This document shows, piece by piece, positions 25,023 through 34,277 of a stretch of DNA of 64,000 nucleotides. Location of the stretch: positions 1,488,001 through 1,552,000 of the forward strand of contig NZ_JADPMR010000004.1 in NCBI RefSeq assembly GCF_015686695.1, given 5' to 3'. Source of the stretch: Vibrio nitrifigilis. GTDB lineage: Bacteria; Pseudomonadota; Gammaproteobacteria; Enterobacterales; Vibrionaceae. Under the pieces are notes generated by a model. It ran no database searches. It was given only the letters and a program-made list of their open reading frames with translations, and had not been told where the DNA came from. The position numbers were made by a program, and so were the translations under genes. Positions within the stretch are counted from its first letter, which is position 1, and every line of letters starts with the position of its first letter.

Positions 25023-26534
25023 TTACTTGGATATACGTAGATAACGTTCGATAAACATATCTAGTGAGACAGGGCGGTCATAAAAATACCCTTGAAAGTA
25101 AGCAACATTGTGCTTGAGAAGATAAGATTGCTGATATTCCGTTTCAACACCTTCAGCCACTGCGGGAACTCCAATACGATCGGCCAAATCAAGTACGTTA
25201 GCAACGATATGATCACGAAACTCTTCTTCACCAATCATATCGACAAAGCTTTTATCAATTTTAATAAAATCGATTTTAATTTTTTTTAAGTAACTTAAAG
25301 AAGAATGTCCTGTACCAAAATCATCTAAAGCAATCTTTATACCTTGATTTTTAATGTTAACAATCCCCTGCAGATACAGATCGTCTTGTGGAATGTGCAC
25401 GCGTTCGGTGAGTTCAACGATTAAATGAAAATTATGTTTATTTAAGCGATAGAGAATATGTTTACAATCTCTAATCAAATTGGGATGGGCTAACTGTGGA
25501 GCGCTGACATTAAGCGCTAAGTGAAAGTCATCGGTAAAGTGCTTCTGATACGGTATAAACGCTTTAACTAACTGTTCGACCAGCTGAGTGAAGATGTCAT
25601 TAATCTGCCCACTTATTTCTGCACTAGGAATGAAGTCATCAGGCGATATTATCCCCACCTTAGGGTGGATCCAACGAACTAATACTTCAGCGCCAACCAA
25701 CTTCCGATTACGATCGAAAACCGGCTGAAGATAAGGGACAAACTGCCTTTTTTTTAACGCTTTTGAAATAGCAAACACCTGCCAATCAATACGTGATAAA
25801 TGAACGTTAAGTCCAAAGCCGCAAATAAACGAAAATACAGTTACCATTAAATACATGAATGCATAGTTAATAAGAGCATAGTTAATATAATTTTCGGTAT
25901 CTAAGTGATAATAAAGATCGATATAAGGATTACCAACTCGAACGTATTGCTCCAAGTGTGGCGTATTCATCGCTTCAGTACGCTTTTCACTGATGTAATA
26001 ACCATCAATAAAAAAAGCAGGAGAAAAATAGTTCATATCCGTATTTAGGATGTTTTTAAATATAAATGTATCAATACCAAAATTGACATGCACATTACCT
26101 CTATTGAGGATCAATAAAAATACATCGCTATTTTTTACAATGGGACTTTGCGGAATGTAGTGAAGGTTAATTAAATTTTCCGCCGATGGACGGCGGAAGA
26201 AAATACGCTTTTCATCCGTGATTGTGCTACAGAATATCTCTTGTTTCTCTGTCAGTGAAATCGAGCGTGTGTAGGGGCTTGCTAAGGCACTCTGTTTAGC
26301 TAAAGGTAGAAATTCACGACAGTTTGATTCTAAATGAGCAAGGTCCTGATTATAGGAATCGATGATGCCATGCACCATTTGATTCACGCGAACGGAAATC
26401 TCTTCCGTTTGAATATAAGCGTACTGATTTAAACTGACATAGACACGAAAAGAGACCAAAGCAAAGCCAACAATATTAATCAGTAATATTGTCAGCACAA
26501 CAAGGCGAAATATTGCAGATTTTTTATTCATCAT
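25023..26534 (-). CDS. CSS-motif EAL-domain cyclic-di-GMP phosphodiesterase
   Basis: 503 residues. Two membrane helices (about 8-30 and 220-245) enclose a periplasmic sensor containing a cysteine pair (ESNCREF and EIFCSTI) as in CSS-motif phosphodiesterases. The cytoplasmic EAL domain (about 255-500) retains the metal and base residues: AEVLVRWIHP (EAL variant EVL), LALNVSAPQL, VELTERV, IALDDFGTGHSSLSYL, IDFIKIDKSFV and AEGVETEYQ, with QGYFYDRPV at the end. Hydrolysis of c-di-GMP to pGpG is therefore expected, controlled by periplasmic redox state as in E. coli PdeB/PdeC relatives (inference). Confidence 0.9.
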   Translation of the reverse strand: MMNKKSAIFRLVVLTILLINIVGFALVSFRVYVSLNQYAYIQTEEISVRVNQMVHGIIDSYNQDLAHLESNCREFLPLAKQSALASPYTRSISLTEKQEIFCSTITDEKRIFFRRPSAENLINLHYIPQSPIVKNSDVFLLILNRGNVHVNFGIDTFIFKNILNTDMNYFSPAFFIDGYYISEKRTEAMNTPHLEQYVRVGNPYIDLYYHLDTENYINYALINYAFMYLMVTVFSFICGFGLNVHLSRIDWQVFAISKALKKRQFVPYLQPVFDRNRKLVGAEVLVRWIHPKVGIISPDDFIPSAEISGQINDIFTQLVEQLVKAFIPYQKHFTDDFHLALNVSAPQLAHPNLIRDCKHILYRLNKHNFHLIVELTERVHIPQDDLYLQGIVNIKNQGIKIALDDFGTGHSSLSYLKKIKIDFIKIDKSFVDMIGEEEFRDHIVANVLDLADRIGVPAVAEGVETEYQQSYLLKHNVAYFQGYFYDRPVSLDMFIERYLRISK

Positions 26535-26594
26535 CGTTGACGAGAAACCCCAGTCTTAATTTATTAATGCGCTTATTGTGTCTTTTGACGACTG

Positions 26595-27497
26595 TTAATA
26601 ACTGTCCCACGGAGGAATATGCCCAAAATATTGCGCTAAGAAGTCAATAAAATGGCGAACCTTTGACGCAAGATACTCTCTATGATTATAGAGCGCATAA
26701 AGCCCAAGAGGCGTAATAGTAAAGTCATCTAACACTTCTAACTGCCCCTGCTTAATCGCATCCCCCATTAAAAAAGTGGGTTGAATAGCATACCCCTGCC
26801 CAAGTATGGCACATTTAACAATAACATCCCCATTATTACTGGAGAAATCACTCACGAAATCTTGTGTAGAAAGATGCTCAGGCCAAGGTGTTAGCAGCGA
26901 TTTCACATCAGAATACGTGAAACGCAAATAGTTAAGCTGGCTAAGCTCATTAATGTTCTGCGGCTTTCCATGCTCAGCAAAATAGTGCGGGGCGGCACAC
27001 ACCACTAAGCGAATTGGGGCAATTTTTTTCGCCACTAATGTTGAATCTTGAAGTCGACCAATCCGTAGCGCAACATCAACGCCTTCTTCTAATAAATCAA
27101 CTTTGCGGTCGGTTAACATTAACTCGATCTGAATGTCGGGATACTGCTGCTGAAATTGATTGAGAGGCTCAGCCATATGTTGAATACCAAATGACATTGG
27201 CGCACTGACACGTAATGTTCCAGATACCTGTGTTTGCAGGTTAGACAATGCATTTTCCATGTCTTCTATTTCATGCAACACCTGACAAGAGCGCTCATAA
27301 TAAGATAATCCCGCTTCGGTAGGATGAACACGCCGAGTCGTTCTATTGAGTAAACGAGTTTTTAATTGCGCCTCTAACTGAGCCACGTACTTGCTAACAA
27401 GTTGAGGAGAGATATCAAGCTTTTGCGCCGCTTTGACAAAACTGCCCTCAGCAACAACAGCATTGAAAGTACGCATTGCATCGATTTTATCCATCAC
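26595..27497 (-). CDS. LysR-family transcriptional regulator
   Basis: 300 residues. N-terminal winged helix (about 3-62) with GSFVKAAQKLDISPQLVSKYVAQLEAQLKTRLLNRTTRRV, then a type-2 periplasmic-binding-like effector domain. The CrgA/YhjC-like subgroup is suggested by SGTLRVSAPMSFGIQHMAEPL and PDIQIELMLTDRKVDLLEEGVDVALRIG. Target genes are not evident: the nearest gene, a small lipase-like hydrolase at 27576, is on the same strand upstream rather than divergent. Confidence 0.88.
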   Translation of the reverse strand: MMDKIDAMRTFNAVVAEGSFVKAAQKLDISPQLVSKYVAQLEAQLKTRLLNRTTRRVHPTEAGLSYYERSCQVLHEIEDMENALSNLQTQVSGTLRVSAPMSFGIQHMAEPLNQFQQQYPDIQIELMLTDRKVDLLEEGVDVALRIGRLQDSTLVAKKIAPIRLVVCAAPHYFAEHGKPQNINELSQLNYLRFTYSDVKSLLTPWPEHLSTQDFVSDFSSNNGDVIVKCAILGQGYAIQPTFLMGDAIKQGQLEVLDDFTITPLGLYALYNHREYLASKVRHFIDFLAQYFGHIPPWDSY

Positions 27498-27575
27498 TCT
27501 CTCCTATCCTTACAATACTAACATCTTAATCGTAATTCTTTGATAAGAGTAATAATTTGAGCCCAAAGATTATGT

Positions 27576-28214
27576 TTATTTTTTCTGTGGCGGCTCTTTG
27601 ATGGCAAATTTTCCAAATTGAATAAAATGATCAATCTGTTTCACTACTTCATCGCTGTAGAGTAACGTTAGGTGTGTATCCGCAGTTTGGATGTGATCGG
27701 TCATTCCTTCAATATAGGTTTCTTCGACCGTCACTGTACCATCAGATTCTGAATCAAAGCCCATGAATAACGGACGAAAACCCCAACCGGTGTTACCCGC
27801 AATACAACCTAACTTTTGAGGAAAACTCCAGATATTTTCGTGGGGCTCCAAACCAAAATCAATCGAGTTGCCTAAAATACCACTCAACCCCATTTCATCG
27901 ATCACTCGAATAATAGAAGCCCCCTGCATAGGAGAACCTAACGTTACAACATGAGAAATAACTTCAGTAGAGGGATGGCGTGAAGTCAGATAGTTTTGAA
28001 TCATCAAACCACCTAAACTATGACCTAATAAAACGTTATTGCCTTCGGGTTCTAACGCATCATCAATGGAAGAATATAGTTTGTTACCATCAATACTAAC
28101 GGTACTGTAATCAAGAACTTTGGTTTTATAACCCAATTTTTGTAAACGTTGACGCAACGGCTGCATCACAAAAGCGTTCATATACAGCCCATGCAAGATT
28201 ATGATTTTCATCAA
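27576..28214 (-). CDS. Small alpha/beta-hydrolase, lipase-like
   Basis: 212 residues without a signal peptide. It starts IIILHGLYMNAFVMQPL (oxyanion HG), has the nucleophile elbow LLGHSLGGLMIQNYL at about 61-75 and a likely catalytic His in TADTHLTLLYSDEVV near the C-terminus. The pattern is that of short cytoplasmic acyl hydrolases related to the PGAP1/lipase class 2 group. Substrate unknown. It stands 102 bases downstream of poxB on the same strand, possibly separately transcribed. Confidence 0.8.
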   Translation of the reverse strand: MMKIIILHGLYMNAFVMQPLRQRLQKLGYKTKVLDYSTVSIDGNKLYSSIDDALEPEGNNVLLGHSLGGLMIQNYLTSRHPSTEVISHVVTLGSPMQGASIIRVIDEMGLSGILGNSIDFGLEPHENIWSFPQKLGCIAGNTGWGFRPLFMGFDSESDGTVTVEETYIEGMTDHIQTADTHLTLLYSDEVVKQIDHFIQFGKFAIKEPPQKK

Positions 28215-28315
28215 CCGTCCTTATCTATTAATACAGTAAAGCACCTAGTTTTCTTATAAACGTTGAGTACGTTCATAGAAAAATTAGGTGCTTTAAAATA
28301 ATAGAACAACGAAAG

Positions 28316-30043
28316 TTAACGTAACCAGTTTGTTTTGCTTAGCTCGATGATTTCATCGCCACGCCCATTAATAATCGCTTTCATCATGTACACACTAAAG
28401 CCTTTAGCATGTTCCATTTTGATCTGCGGTGGCATCGCCAATTCTTGCTTCGCGGTATCGACTTCAACAACCACCGCATCGGGATAATCAAATGCTTCGC
28501 TTAACGCTCCCGGTAATTGTTCTGGATCTGAAACATGAATGCCTTTAATGCCACATGCTTCAGCTATTTTGGCAAAGCTAGGGTTATGTAAATCCGTATC
28601 ATCGGATAGATATCCCCCTGCTTTCATTTCCATCGCAACAAACCCTAGTGAACGATTATTGAAAACCACAATCTTGATCGGCAGATTAAGTTGTTTCAAT
28701 GATAATAGATCCCCCATTAACATTGAAAAACCGCCATCACCGCACATCGCAACTACCTGACGATTACGGTCGAACGCCTGTGCCCCCATCGCTTGTGACA
28801 TAGCGTTAGCCATTGAACCATGGTTAAACGACCCAATCAGACGCCGCTGACCATTCATTTCAAGATAACGAGCAGCCCAAACCGTCGGCGTACCAACATC
28901 ACAGGTAAAGACAGCGTTATCTGCCGCCTTTTCACTGATCAAGCGTGCCAAATATTGAGGATGAATCAAACCATGCTTAGATTCGCCATTGGCTAAATCA
29001 TCTAAGCCTTTGCGCGCTTCCTTATAATTAGCAAGGCAATTTTCTAAGTGTTTACTCGAGCGATCATCATTTATAAGCGGTAACAAGTCTGTCACGGTAC
29101 TGCGAGTATCCCCTAAAACGCCAAAATCAATTTGAGCATGACGTCCAAGAGAAGCGGGATTATTGTCTATCTGTACAATCTTCGCGTTATCGGGGTAAAA
29201 AGCTCGATAAGGGAAGCTCGTACCAATTAACAGTACCGTATCGGCTTCACGCATCGCGTGATAACCAGAAGCAAAACCGATCAGTCCAGTCATGCCGACA
29301 TCGTAAGGGTTGTTGTATTCGATGTATTCTTTCCCACGTAACGCATGCACAATCGGTGCTTGAAGTTTCTCAGCTAAAGCCACTACTTCTTGATGCGCAT
29401 CTTTTACACCAGCCCCCACCATGAGGGTCACTTTACGACTACTATTCAAATAACCAGCCAACTGTTGCAAATCACTTTGTTGCGGAGCGTAGAATGCGGG
29501 TTTAGGTAACGACCATTTAGGGTTTACACCTTCGGGCATAGCTTTTAATGCAACGTCCCCAGGTAGTACTAATACGGCGACATCATTGTGCAAAATAGCT
29601 TGACGCATTGCGGTTTCTAACAGATACGGCATTTGCTCTGGGTTCGAAACTAACTCACAGAAAACACTACATTCTTTAAATAGTTCCTGTGGGTGAGTCT
29701 CTTGGAAATAATTAGTGCCAATTTCTGCTGAGGGGATATGTGCGGCAATGGCCAGCACAGGTACTCTATTACGGTGACAATCATAAAGCCCGTTAATCAA
29801 GTGCATATTACCTGGGCCACATGAACCAGCACATACTGACAGCTCTCCCGACAGATGAGCTTCAGCGCCAGCAGCAAATGCAGCTACTTCTTCATGACGA
29901 GTGCCTAACCACTCTATTTCACCTATTTTTCTTAGGCTGTCACTCAGACCATTGAGGGAATCACCTGTTACACCCCAGATTCGACCTACTCCAGCTTGAC
30001 GTAGCGTCTCTGCGATAAAATAGGCAATAGTAGAATTACTCAT
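28316..30043 (-). CDS. poxB: Pyruvate dehydrogenase (quinone), pyruvate oxidase
   Basis: 575 residues from the ATG at 30043, which has GGAGAG seven bases upstream; E. coli PoxB has 572. The thiamine diphosphate enzyme fold is complete: the cofactor-activating glutamate in [21 protein letters not shown], an FAD-binding central domain ([16 protein letters not shown]), and the TPP motif [17 protein letters not shown] ... NN. The C-terminal membrane-binding helix [29 protein letters not shown] is nearly that of E. coli. It decarboxylates pyruvate to acetate and CO2, passing electrons to ubiquinone. Confidence 0.94.
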   Translation of the reverse strand: MSNSTIAYFIAETLRQAGVGRIWGVTGDSLNGLSDSLRKIGEIEWLGTRHEEVAAFAAGAEAHLSGELSVCAGSCGPGNMHLINGLYDCHRNRVPVLAIAAHIPSAEIGTNYFQETHPQELFKECSVFCELVSNPEQMPYLLETAMRQAILHNDVAVLVLPGDVALKAMPEGVNPKWSLPKPAFYAPQQSDLQQLAGYLNSSRKVTLMVGAGVKDAHQEVVALAEKLQAPIVHALRGKEYIEYNNPYDVGMTGLIGFASGYHAMREADTVLLIGTSFPYRAFYPDNAKIVQIDNNPASLGRHAQIDFGVLGDTRSTVTDLLPLINDDRSSKHLENCLANYKEARKGLDDLANGESKHGLIHPQYLARLISEKAADNAVFTCDVGTPTVWAARYLEMNGQRRLIGSFNHGSMANAMSQAMGAQAFDRNRQVVAMCGDGGFSMLMGDLLSLKQLNLPIKIVVFNNRSLGFVAMEMKAGGYLSDDTDLHNPSFAKIAEACGIKGIHVSDPEQLPGALSEAFDYPDAVVVEVDTAKQELAMPPQIKMEHAKGFSVYMMKAIINGRGDEIIELSKTNWLR

Positions 30044-30724
30044 AAGACAACTCTCCATTGATTGGTAGTAGAAAAGGCATAGGCATGACATCATCCACAA
30101 ATTTTGTGCTCTATGTCTCGTTTTTCATAACCATGATGCGCTCACACCCTACCTTGTTCAAGATCAATTTATTTGAATCTTTGCAATATTTTTTTATAAA
30201 TGGAGATTTTTTATTCCAATCCAGAATAAAAGGTATTCTTTATGGGTTATTTTTAAATAAAAAATGAATAACAATATAATTTAAGCAACATTACGTACAA
30301 CATTAACCAACAATATAGCCAGTAAGAAACAGTAACCGTTTCGGCTGCCATCTTTACGATCAGCTCTCACACCTATCGATTGACTTCTCACTGAACAGCC
30401 TTGCAAATAAAAACCCTTTAAAAATGAATTTATATTCATCAGATAATCTTTATACTATTGAAATCATTTCTATGAATATGTAGATATTCAGGTTAGAGTT
30501 TTATTTTTTGAACATTTTTTAACATAAAACACTAATATTAATTATTTTAGCCACTCATAATATTCATTTTTATGTCAGAAACATTATAAAATACCACTTT
30601 TCAGTGACAGTGATCACATTTATCATGGTTATATTTCATTTTATTTTCAGATTTATGAAAGCGCCTGATAACCTGCCGCTCGCTTTGAAATGAGGTCGAA
30701 GTGAATAAATAATAAGGAGTGTTC
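30044..30724. other. Intergenic region between poxB and the symporter gene
   Basis: About 680 AT-rich bases holding both divergent promoter regions and a CRP-type site at 30603-30618. I see no credible gene; short frames here lack ribosome sites and recognisable motifs. Confidence 0.6.
30603..30618. promoter_or_regulatory. CRP-type site upstream of the symporter
   Basis: AGTGA-CAGTGA-TCACA, one mismatch from TGTGA-N6-TCACA, 107 bases before the ATG of the carrier. Confidence 0.5.
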
Positions 30725-32026
30725 ATGATGAATACCAAAAAACCAATGTCGTTAACCACACGAGTTATCCTTGGTATGATTGCCGGCATCTTAACGGGAT
30801 TTGCTATCCGCACCCTATTTGCAGACTCAAGTTTTGTTGATACATACATTATCAATGGTCTGTTTGAAGTTGGCGGCAAAATCTTTATCGCTAGTTTAAA
30901 AATGCTAGTCGTTCCACTTGTCTTTGTGTCTTTAGTCTGTGGCACAAGCTCATTAAAAGACCTATCCACTTTAGGCCGCATGGGCGGTAAAACTCTTGGT
31001 CTTTACATTTTAACGACAGCTGTCGCTATTACACTTGCTCTTATCATGGGTAATGTTTTTCACCCAGGTTCAGGTGCAGATCTGACTGCAGCAACCAGCT
31101 TCAAATCAGCAGAAGCTCCTTCACTGGCAAAAGTTATCATTGATATGTTCCCAACGAACCCTATCAGTGCAATGGCTGAAGGTAATACACTACAAGTTAT
31201 TGTATTCGCGCTCCTATTTGGTATCGCAATCAGTTCTGCAGGAAAACCAGGCGAGCGTATTGCAGATTTCTTCGTCGATTTAAACGAAGTGTTGATGAAA
31301 CTGGTCACCTTGCTAATGAAGGTTGCTCCTTACGGCGTATTCTTCCTAATGGCAAAACTGTTTACTGGCCTAGGTTTAAGTGCAATATGGAACTTAGCCG
31401 CCTACTTTGCGGTACTTGTTGGTACGTTGTTGATTCATGCCTTTGTGACTTATGGCCTGATGCTAAAAGGGTTAGCAGGTTTAAATCCATTTACGTTCTT
31501 CCGTAAAATGGAAGATGCCGTGATGTTTGCTTTCTCAACCGCATCATCAAATGCAACGCTTCCTGTAACAATGGAAACCGCAACTCAACGCCTTGGTGTA
31601 CACAACAAAGTCGCATCCTTTACGATTCCTTTGGGTGCAACCGTGAACATGGACGGTACTGCGATAATGCAAGGTGTTGCTACAGCGTTCATCGCTCAAG
31701 CATTTAACATCGATTTGTCTATGTCTGATTACCTGATGGTGATTGTAACAGCAACATTAGCCTCTATCGGTACCGCTGGTGTACCTGGTGTAGGTCTTAT
31801 CATGTTAGCAATGGTATTAAATCAAGTCGGTCTACCTCTTGAAGGTGTCGCTTTGATTATGGGTGTTGACCGTCTACTGGATATGATCCGTACCGCAGTG
31901 AACATTACAGGCGACTCTTGTGTTACCTGTATCGTTGCTAAATCAGAAAACGCATTTAGCGAAGAGATCTTCAATGCTGATATTGAGCTCAATGAGAAAC
32001 AAAAAGTTGCAATTAGCAACGATTAG
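30725..32026 (+). CDS. Dicarboxylate/amino acid:cation symporter (DAACS, GltP/DctA type)
   Basis: 433 residues from the ATG at 30725 (a second ATG at 30728 is equally plausible; AAGGAG ends at 30719). Glutamate-transporter fold: about eight helices plus two reentrant hairpins. The hairpin motif FSTASSNATLPVTMETA and the cation-binding NMDGTAIMQG are intact, followed by GTAGVPGVGLIMLAMVL and the substrate-site helix VDRLLDMIRTAVNITGDS. It imports C4-dicarboxylates or acidic/neutral amino acids with Na+ or H+. Monocistronic with its own terminator. Confidence 0.9.
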   Translation: MMNTKKPMSLTTRVILGMIAGILTGFAIRTLFADSSFVDTYIINGLFEVGGKIFIASLKMLVVPLVFVSLVCGTSSLKDLSTLGRMGGKTLGLYILTTAVAITLALIMGNVFHPGSGADLTAATSFKSAEAPSLAKVIIDMFPTNPISAMAEGNTLQVIVFALLFGIAISSAGKPGERIADFFVDLNEVLMKLVTLLMKVAPYGVFFLMAKLFTGLGLSAIWNLAAYFAVLVGTLLIHAFVTYGLMLKGLAGLNPFTFFRKMEDAVMFAFSTASSNATLPVTMETATQRLGVHNKVASFTIPLGATVNMDGTAIMQGVATAFIAQAFNIDLSMSDYLMVIVTATLASIGTAGVPGVGLIMLAMVLNQVGLPLEGVALIMGVDRLLDMIRTAVNITGDSCVTCIVAKSENAFSEEIFNADIELNEKQKVAISND

Positions 32027-32055
32027 TTGCATATCATAATGCTCAATTAACAATC

Positions 32056-32093
32056 AAAAAACATCCCTTTCACTAATGACAGGGATGTTTTTT
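32056..32093 (+). terminator. Terminator after the symporter gene
   Basis: Stem AAAAACATCCCT / AGGGATGTTTTT with a 12-base loop, followed by further T residues; 30 bases after the stop. Confidence 0.85.
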
Positions 32094-32217
32094 ATTATTC
32101 AATTAAATTCACTGTTCTTATGCCTAAAGATCAAACTAAATTGATTTAGTTCACAAATGAATATGCTAATAATCCTTAATATTTCTTTAGAACGAAATGT
32201 TAATGGAGTAAAAAGCA

Positions 32218-33645
32218 ATGAAGCGAGTTCTATATGGAGTGGTGACTTTTCTCCTTTATTTAATACCGAATTTTAGTTTCGCGTCTTCTGATTCAAATAC
32301 AGTACCACCTTTAACCCATTCACTAATAGGCTATAGTTCCATTGTTATTTTTGTGGTCGCTTATGCTGCAGTAATGTTAGAGGAAAAACTTAAACTACAT
32401 AAATCTAAGCCAGTCCTTTTGGCAGCAGGCTTGATCTGGGCTCTAATCGGTTGGATTTATCACCAATACGGCGCTTCAGAAATTGTCGAACAAGCTATCG
32501 AACATAATCTTTTAGAGTATGCAGAATTACTCTTGTTTTTATTAGTGGCGATGACCTATATAAATGCAATGGATGAGAGAAATGTATTTGATGGTTTGCA
32601 AGCTTGGATGTTGAAAAAGGGTTTCAATTTTCAAACTTTATTTTGGCTAACCGGTTTTCTCGCTTTTTTTATCTCTCCAGTCGCCGATAATCTAACTACC
32701 GGATTATTAATGTGTGCCGTGGTAATGAAATTAGGTGGAGATAATAAAAAATTCGTCAATCTTTCATGTATTAATATCGTTGTAGCCGCTAACGCCGGTG
32801 GAGCGTTTAGCCCATTTGGCGACATTACAACGCTAATGGTTTGGCAATCAGGGAAAGTTGAATTTACCCAATTCTTTGACCTTTTCGTCCCTTCCGTCGT
32901 CAATTTTCTTGTACCCGCTATCATCATGTGCTTTTTCTTACCGAAGCAAAAGCCAGCATCGATGAACATGCATATTCATATCAAACCCGGTGGGTTGCCT
33001 ATTGTGGCACTATTTATACTCACGATTCTTACATCGGTAACCTTTCATTCCTTGTTCGATTTTCCTCCTGTAATAGGCATGATGCTAGGGTTAGCTTACC
33101 TGCAGTTTTATGGTTTTTACCTGAGAATGGCATTTCCAAAATCTATCGCACGCTTAAAGGCTAAAGCCGATAAAGAAGAGTTAGACCATATCGGCTCGTT
33201 TGTTCCTTTTGATGTATTTCAACGTATTGCCCGTGCCGAGTGGGACACTCTGCTGTTCTTTTATGGTGTTGTGATGTGTGTGGGCGGACTAAGCTTACTG
33301 GGTTACTTATCTATGGCATCCAACGTGATGTACACCCAATGGAACCCTGTCGCTGCGAATATCATGGTGGGTATCCTCTCATCGATTGTTGACAATATAC
33401 CTGTGATGTATGCCGTGCTCACTATGGACCCAATCATGTCTCACGGAAACTGGTTATTAGTCACGCTTACCGCTGGCGTTGGTGGTAGCTTACTGTCTAT
33501 CGGTTCAGCAGCAGGGGTTGCATTGATGGGAGCAACCAAAGGCCAATATACCTTCGGCAGTCATTTAAAATGGACGCCAGTGATTTTGGTGGGATATTTT
33601 GCAAGTTGTGCGGTGCATATGCTGATCAATAGCAGCCTATTTTAG
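32218..33645 (+). CDS. nhaD: Na+/H+ antiporter NhaD
   Basis: 475 residues with an N-terminal hydrophobic leader (FSFASS) and about 12 further membrane segments. Ion-transporter-superfamily landmarks are present: FFISPVADNLTTGLLMCAV (the conserved Asp and Asn-Thr), NAGGAFSPFGDITTLMVW, SIVDNIPVMYAVL and GGSLLSIGSAAGVALMG. These are hallmarks of NhaD, the sodium/lithium-proton antiporter known from V. parahaemolyticus and V. cholerae. GGAG is placed about 9 bases before the ATG. Monocistronic. Confidence 0.92.
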   Translation: MKRVLYGVVTFLLYLIPNFSFASSDSNTVPPLTHSLIGYSSIVIFVVAYAAVMLEEKLKLHKSKPVLLAAGLIWALIGWIYHQYGASEIVEQAIEHNLLEYAELLLFLLVAMTYINAMDERNVFDGLQAWMLKKGFNFQTLFWLTGFLAFFISPVADNLTTGLLMCAVVMKLGGDNKKFVNLSCINIVVAANAGGAFSPFGDITTLMVWQSGKVEFTQFFDLFVPSVVNFLVPAIIMCFFLPKQKPASMNMHIHIKPGGLPIVALFILTILTSVTFHSLFDFPPVIGMMLGLAYLQFYGFYLRMAFPKSIARLKAKADKEELDHIGSFVPFDVFQRIARAEWDTLLFFYGVVMCVGGLSLLGYLSMASNVMYTQWNPVAANIMVGILSSIVDNIPVMYAVLTMDPIMSHGNWLLVTLTAGVGGSLLSIGSAAGVALMGATKGQYTFGSHLKWTPVILVGYFASCAVHMLINSSLF

Positions 33646-33753
33646 CTGATTCAAACGATAGCTGCTTTCACTTCTATCTATTGAAAACAAGAGGTGGAGA
33701 TACTGCCCATCAAGCTATGTACGATAGTATCGAGCGGAAATTATAACTAAGAT

Positions 33754-33775
33754 AAAGGCGACATCCGTCGCCTTT
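33754..33775. terminator. Bidirectional terminator between nhaD and ogt
   Basis: Stem AAAGGCGAC / GTCGCCTTT with a 4-base loop, between two convergent genes. Confidence 0.8.
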
Positions 33776-33794
33776 ATTCATGTCAGATATACGC

Positions 33795-34277
33795 TCAGCC
33801 AAGATGGCTATTTTCTAGTTTCAGTAATGCTTCCTTGCGGCTTTCTCCACCAGCATACCCTACGACTTTCCCACTTTTGCCAATCACTCTATGGCATGGG
33901 ATCACAATTGAAAGAGGATTTTTACCATTCGCCGCCCCAACAGCACGCACAGCTTTAGGTCGTCCAATCTGCTCAGCAATCGCTTGATAGTTCGTTGTCT
34001 GTCCGTAAGGAATCGACTTTAACGCCTGCCAAACGTCTTGCTGAAATGCGGTTCCCTGCACACTTAACGGCAAATGGAATGTTTGACGTTGACCAGCAAA
34101 ATACTCTTTGAATTCAATTTTTGCCTGTTGTAGTAACGGATGCGCGGCATTTTCAATCCCCAACTCGTCAGGTAAGGTGGTATGTTGTTCAAACCAAATT
34201 CCGCTTAAACCTTCATCATTACACTGAATGGTCATGACGCCTAAGGGGCTCATATTGTGGCAATAATAATTAGTCAT
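33795..34277 (-). CDS. ogt: Methylated-DNA--protein-cysteine methyltransferase
   Basis: 160 residues from the ATG at 34277, which overlaps the stop of the AdaA-AlkA gene by 8 bases. The acceptor cysteine lies in the invariant PCHRVIG (about 129-135), preceded by the helix-turn-helix FQQDVWQALKSIPYGQTTNYQAIAEQIGRPKAVRAVGAANGKNP. It removes O6-alkyl groups from guanine in a suicide reaction. Overlap with the upstream fusion gene indicates a coupled adaptive-response operon. Confidence 0.93.
   Translation of the reverse strand: MTNYYCHNMSPLGVMTIQCNDEGLSGIWFEQHTTLPDELGIENAAHPLLQQAKIEFKEYFAGQRQTFHLPLSVQGTAFQQDVWQALKSIPYGQTTNYQAIAEQIGRPKAVRAVGAANGKNPLSIVIPCHRVIGKSGKVVGYAGGESRKEALLKLENSHLG

Noticed and set aside
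30058..30267. 69-codon frame in the poxB-symporter intergenic region
   Set aside because: AT-rich composition without ribosome site or motif, and it overlaps the poxB promoter region.
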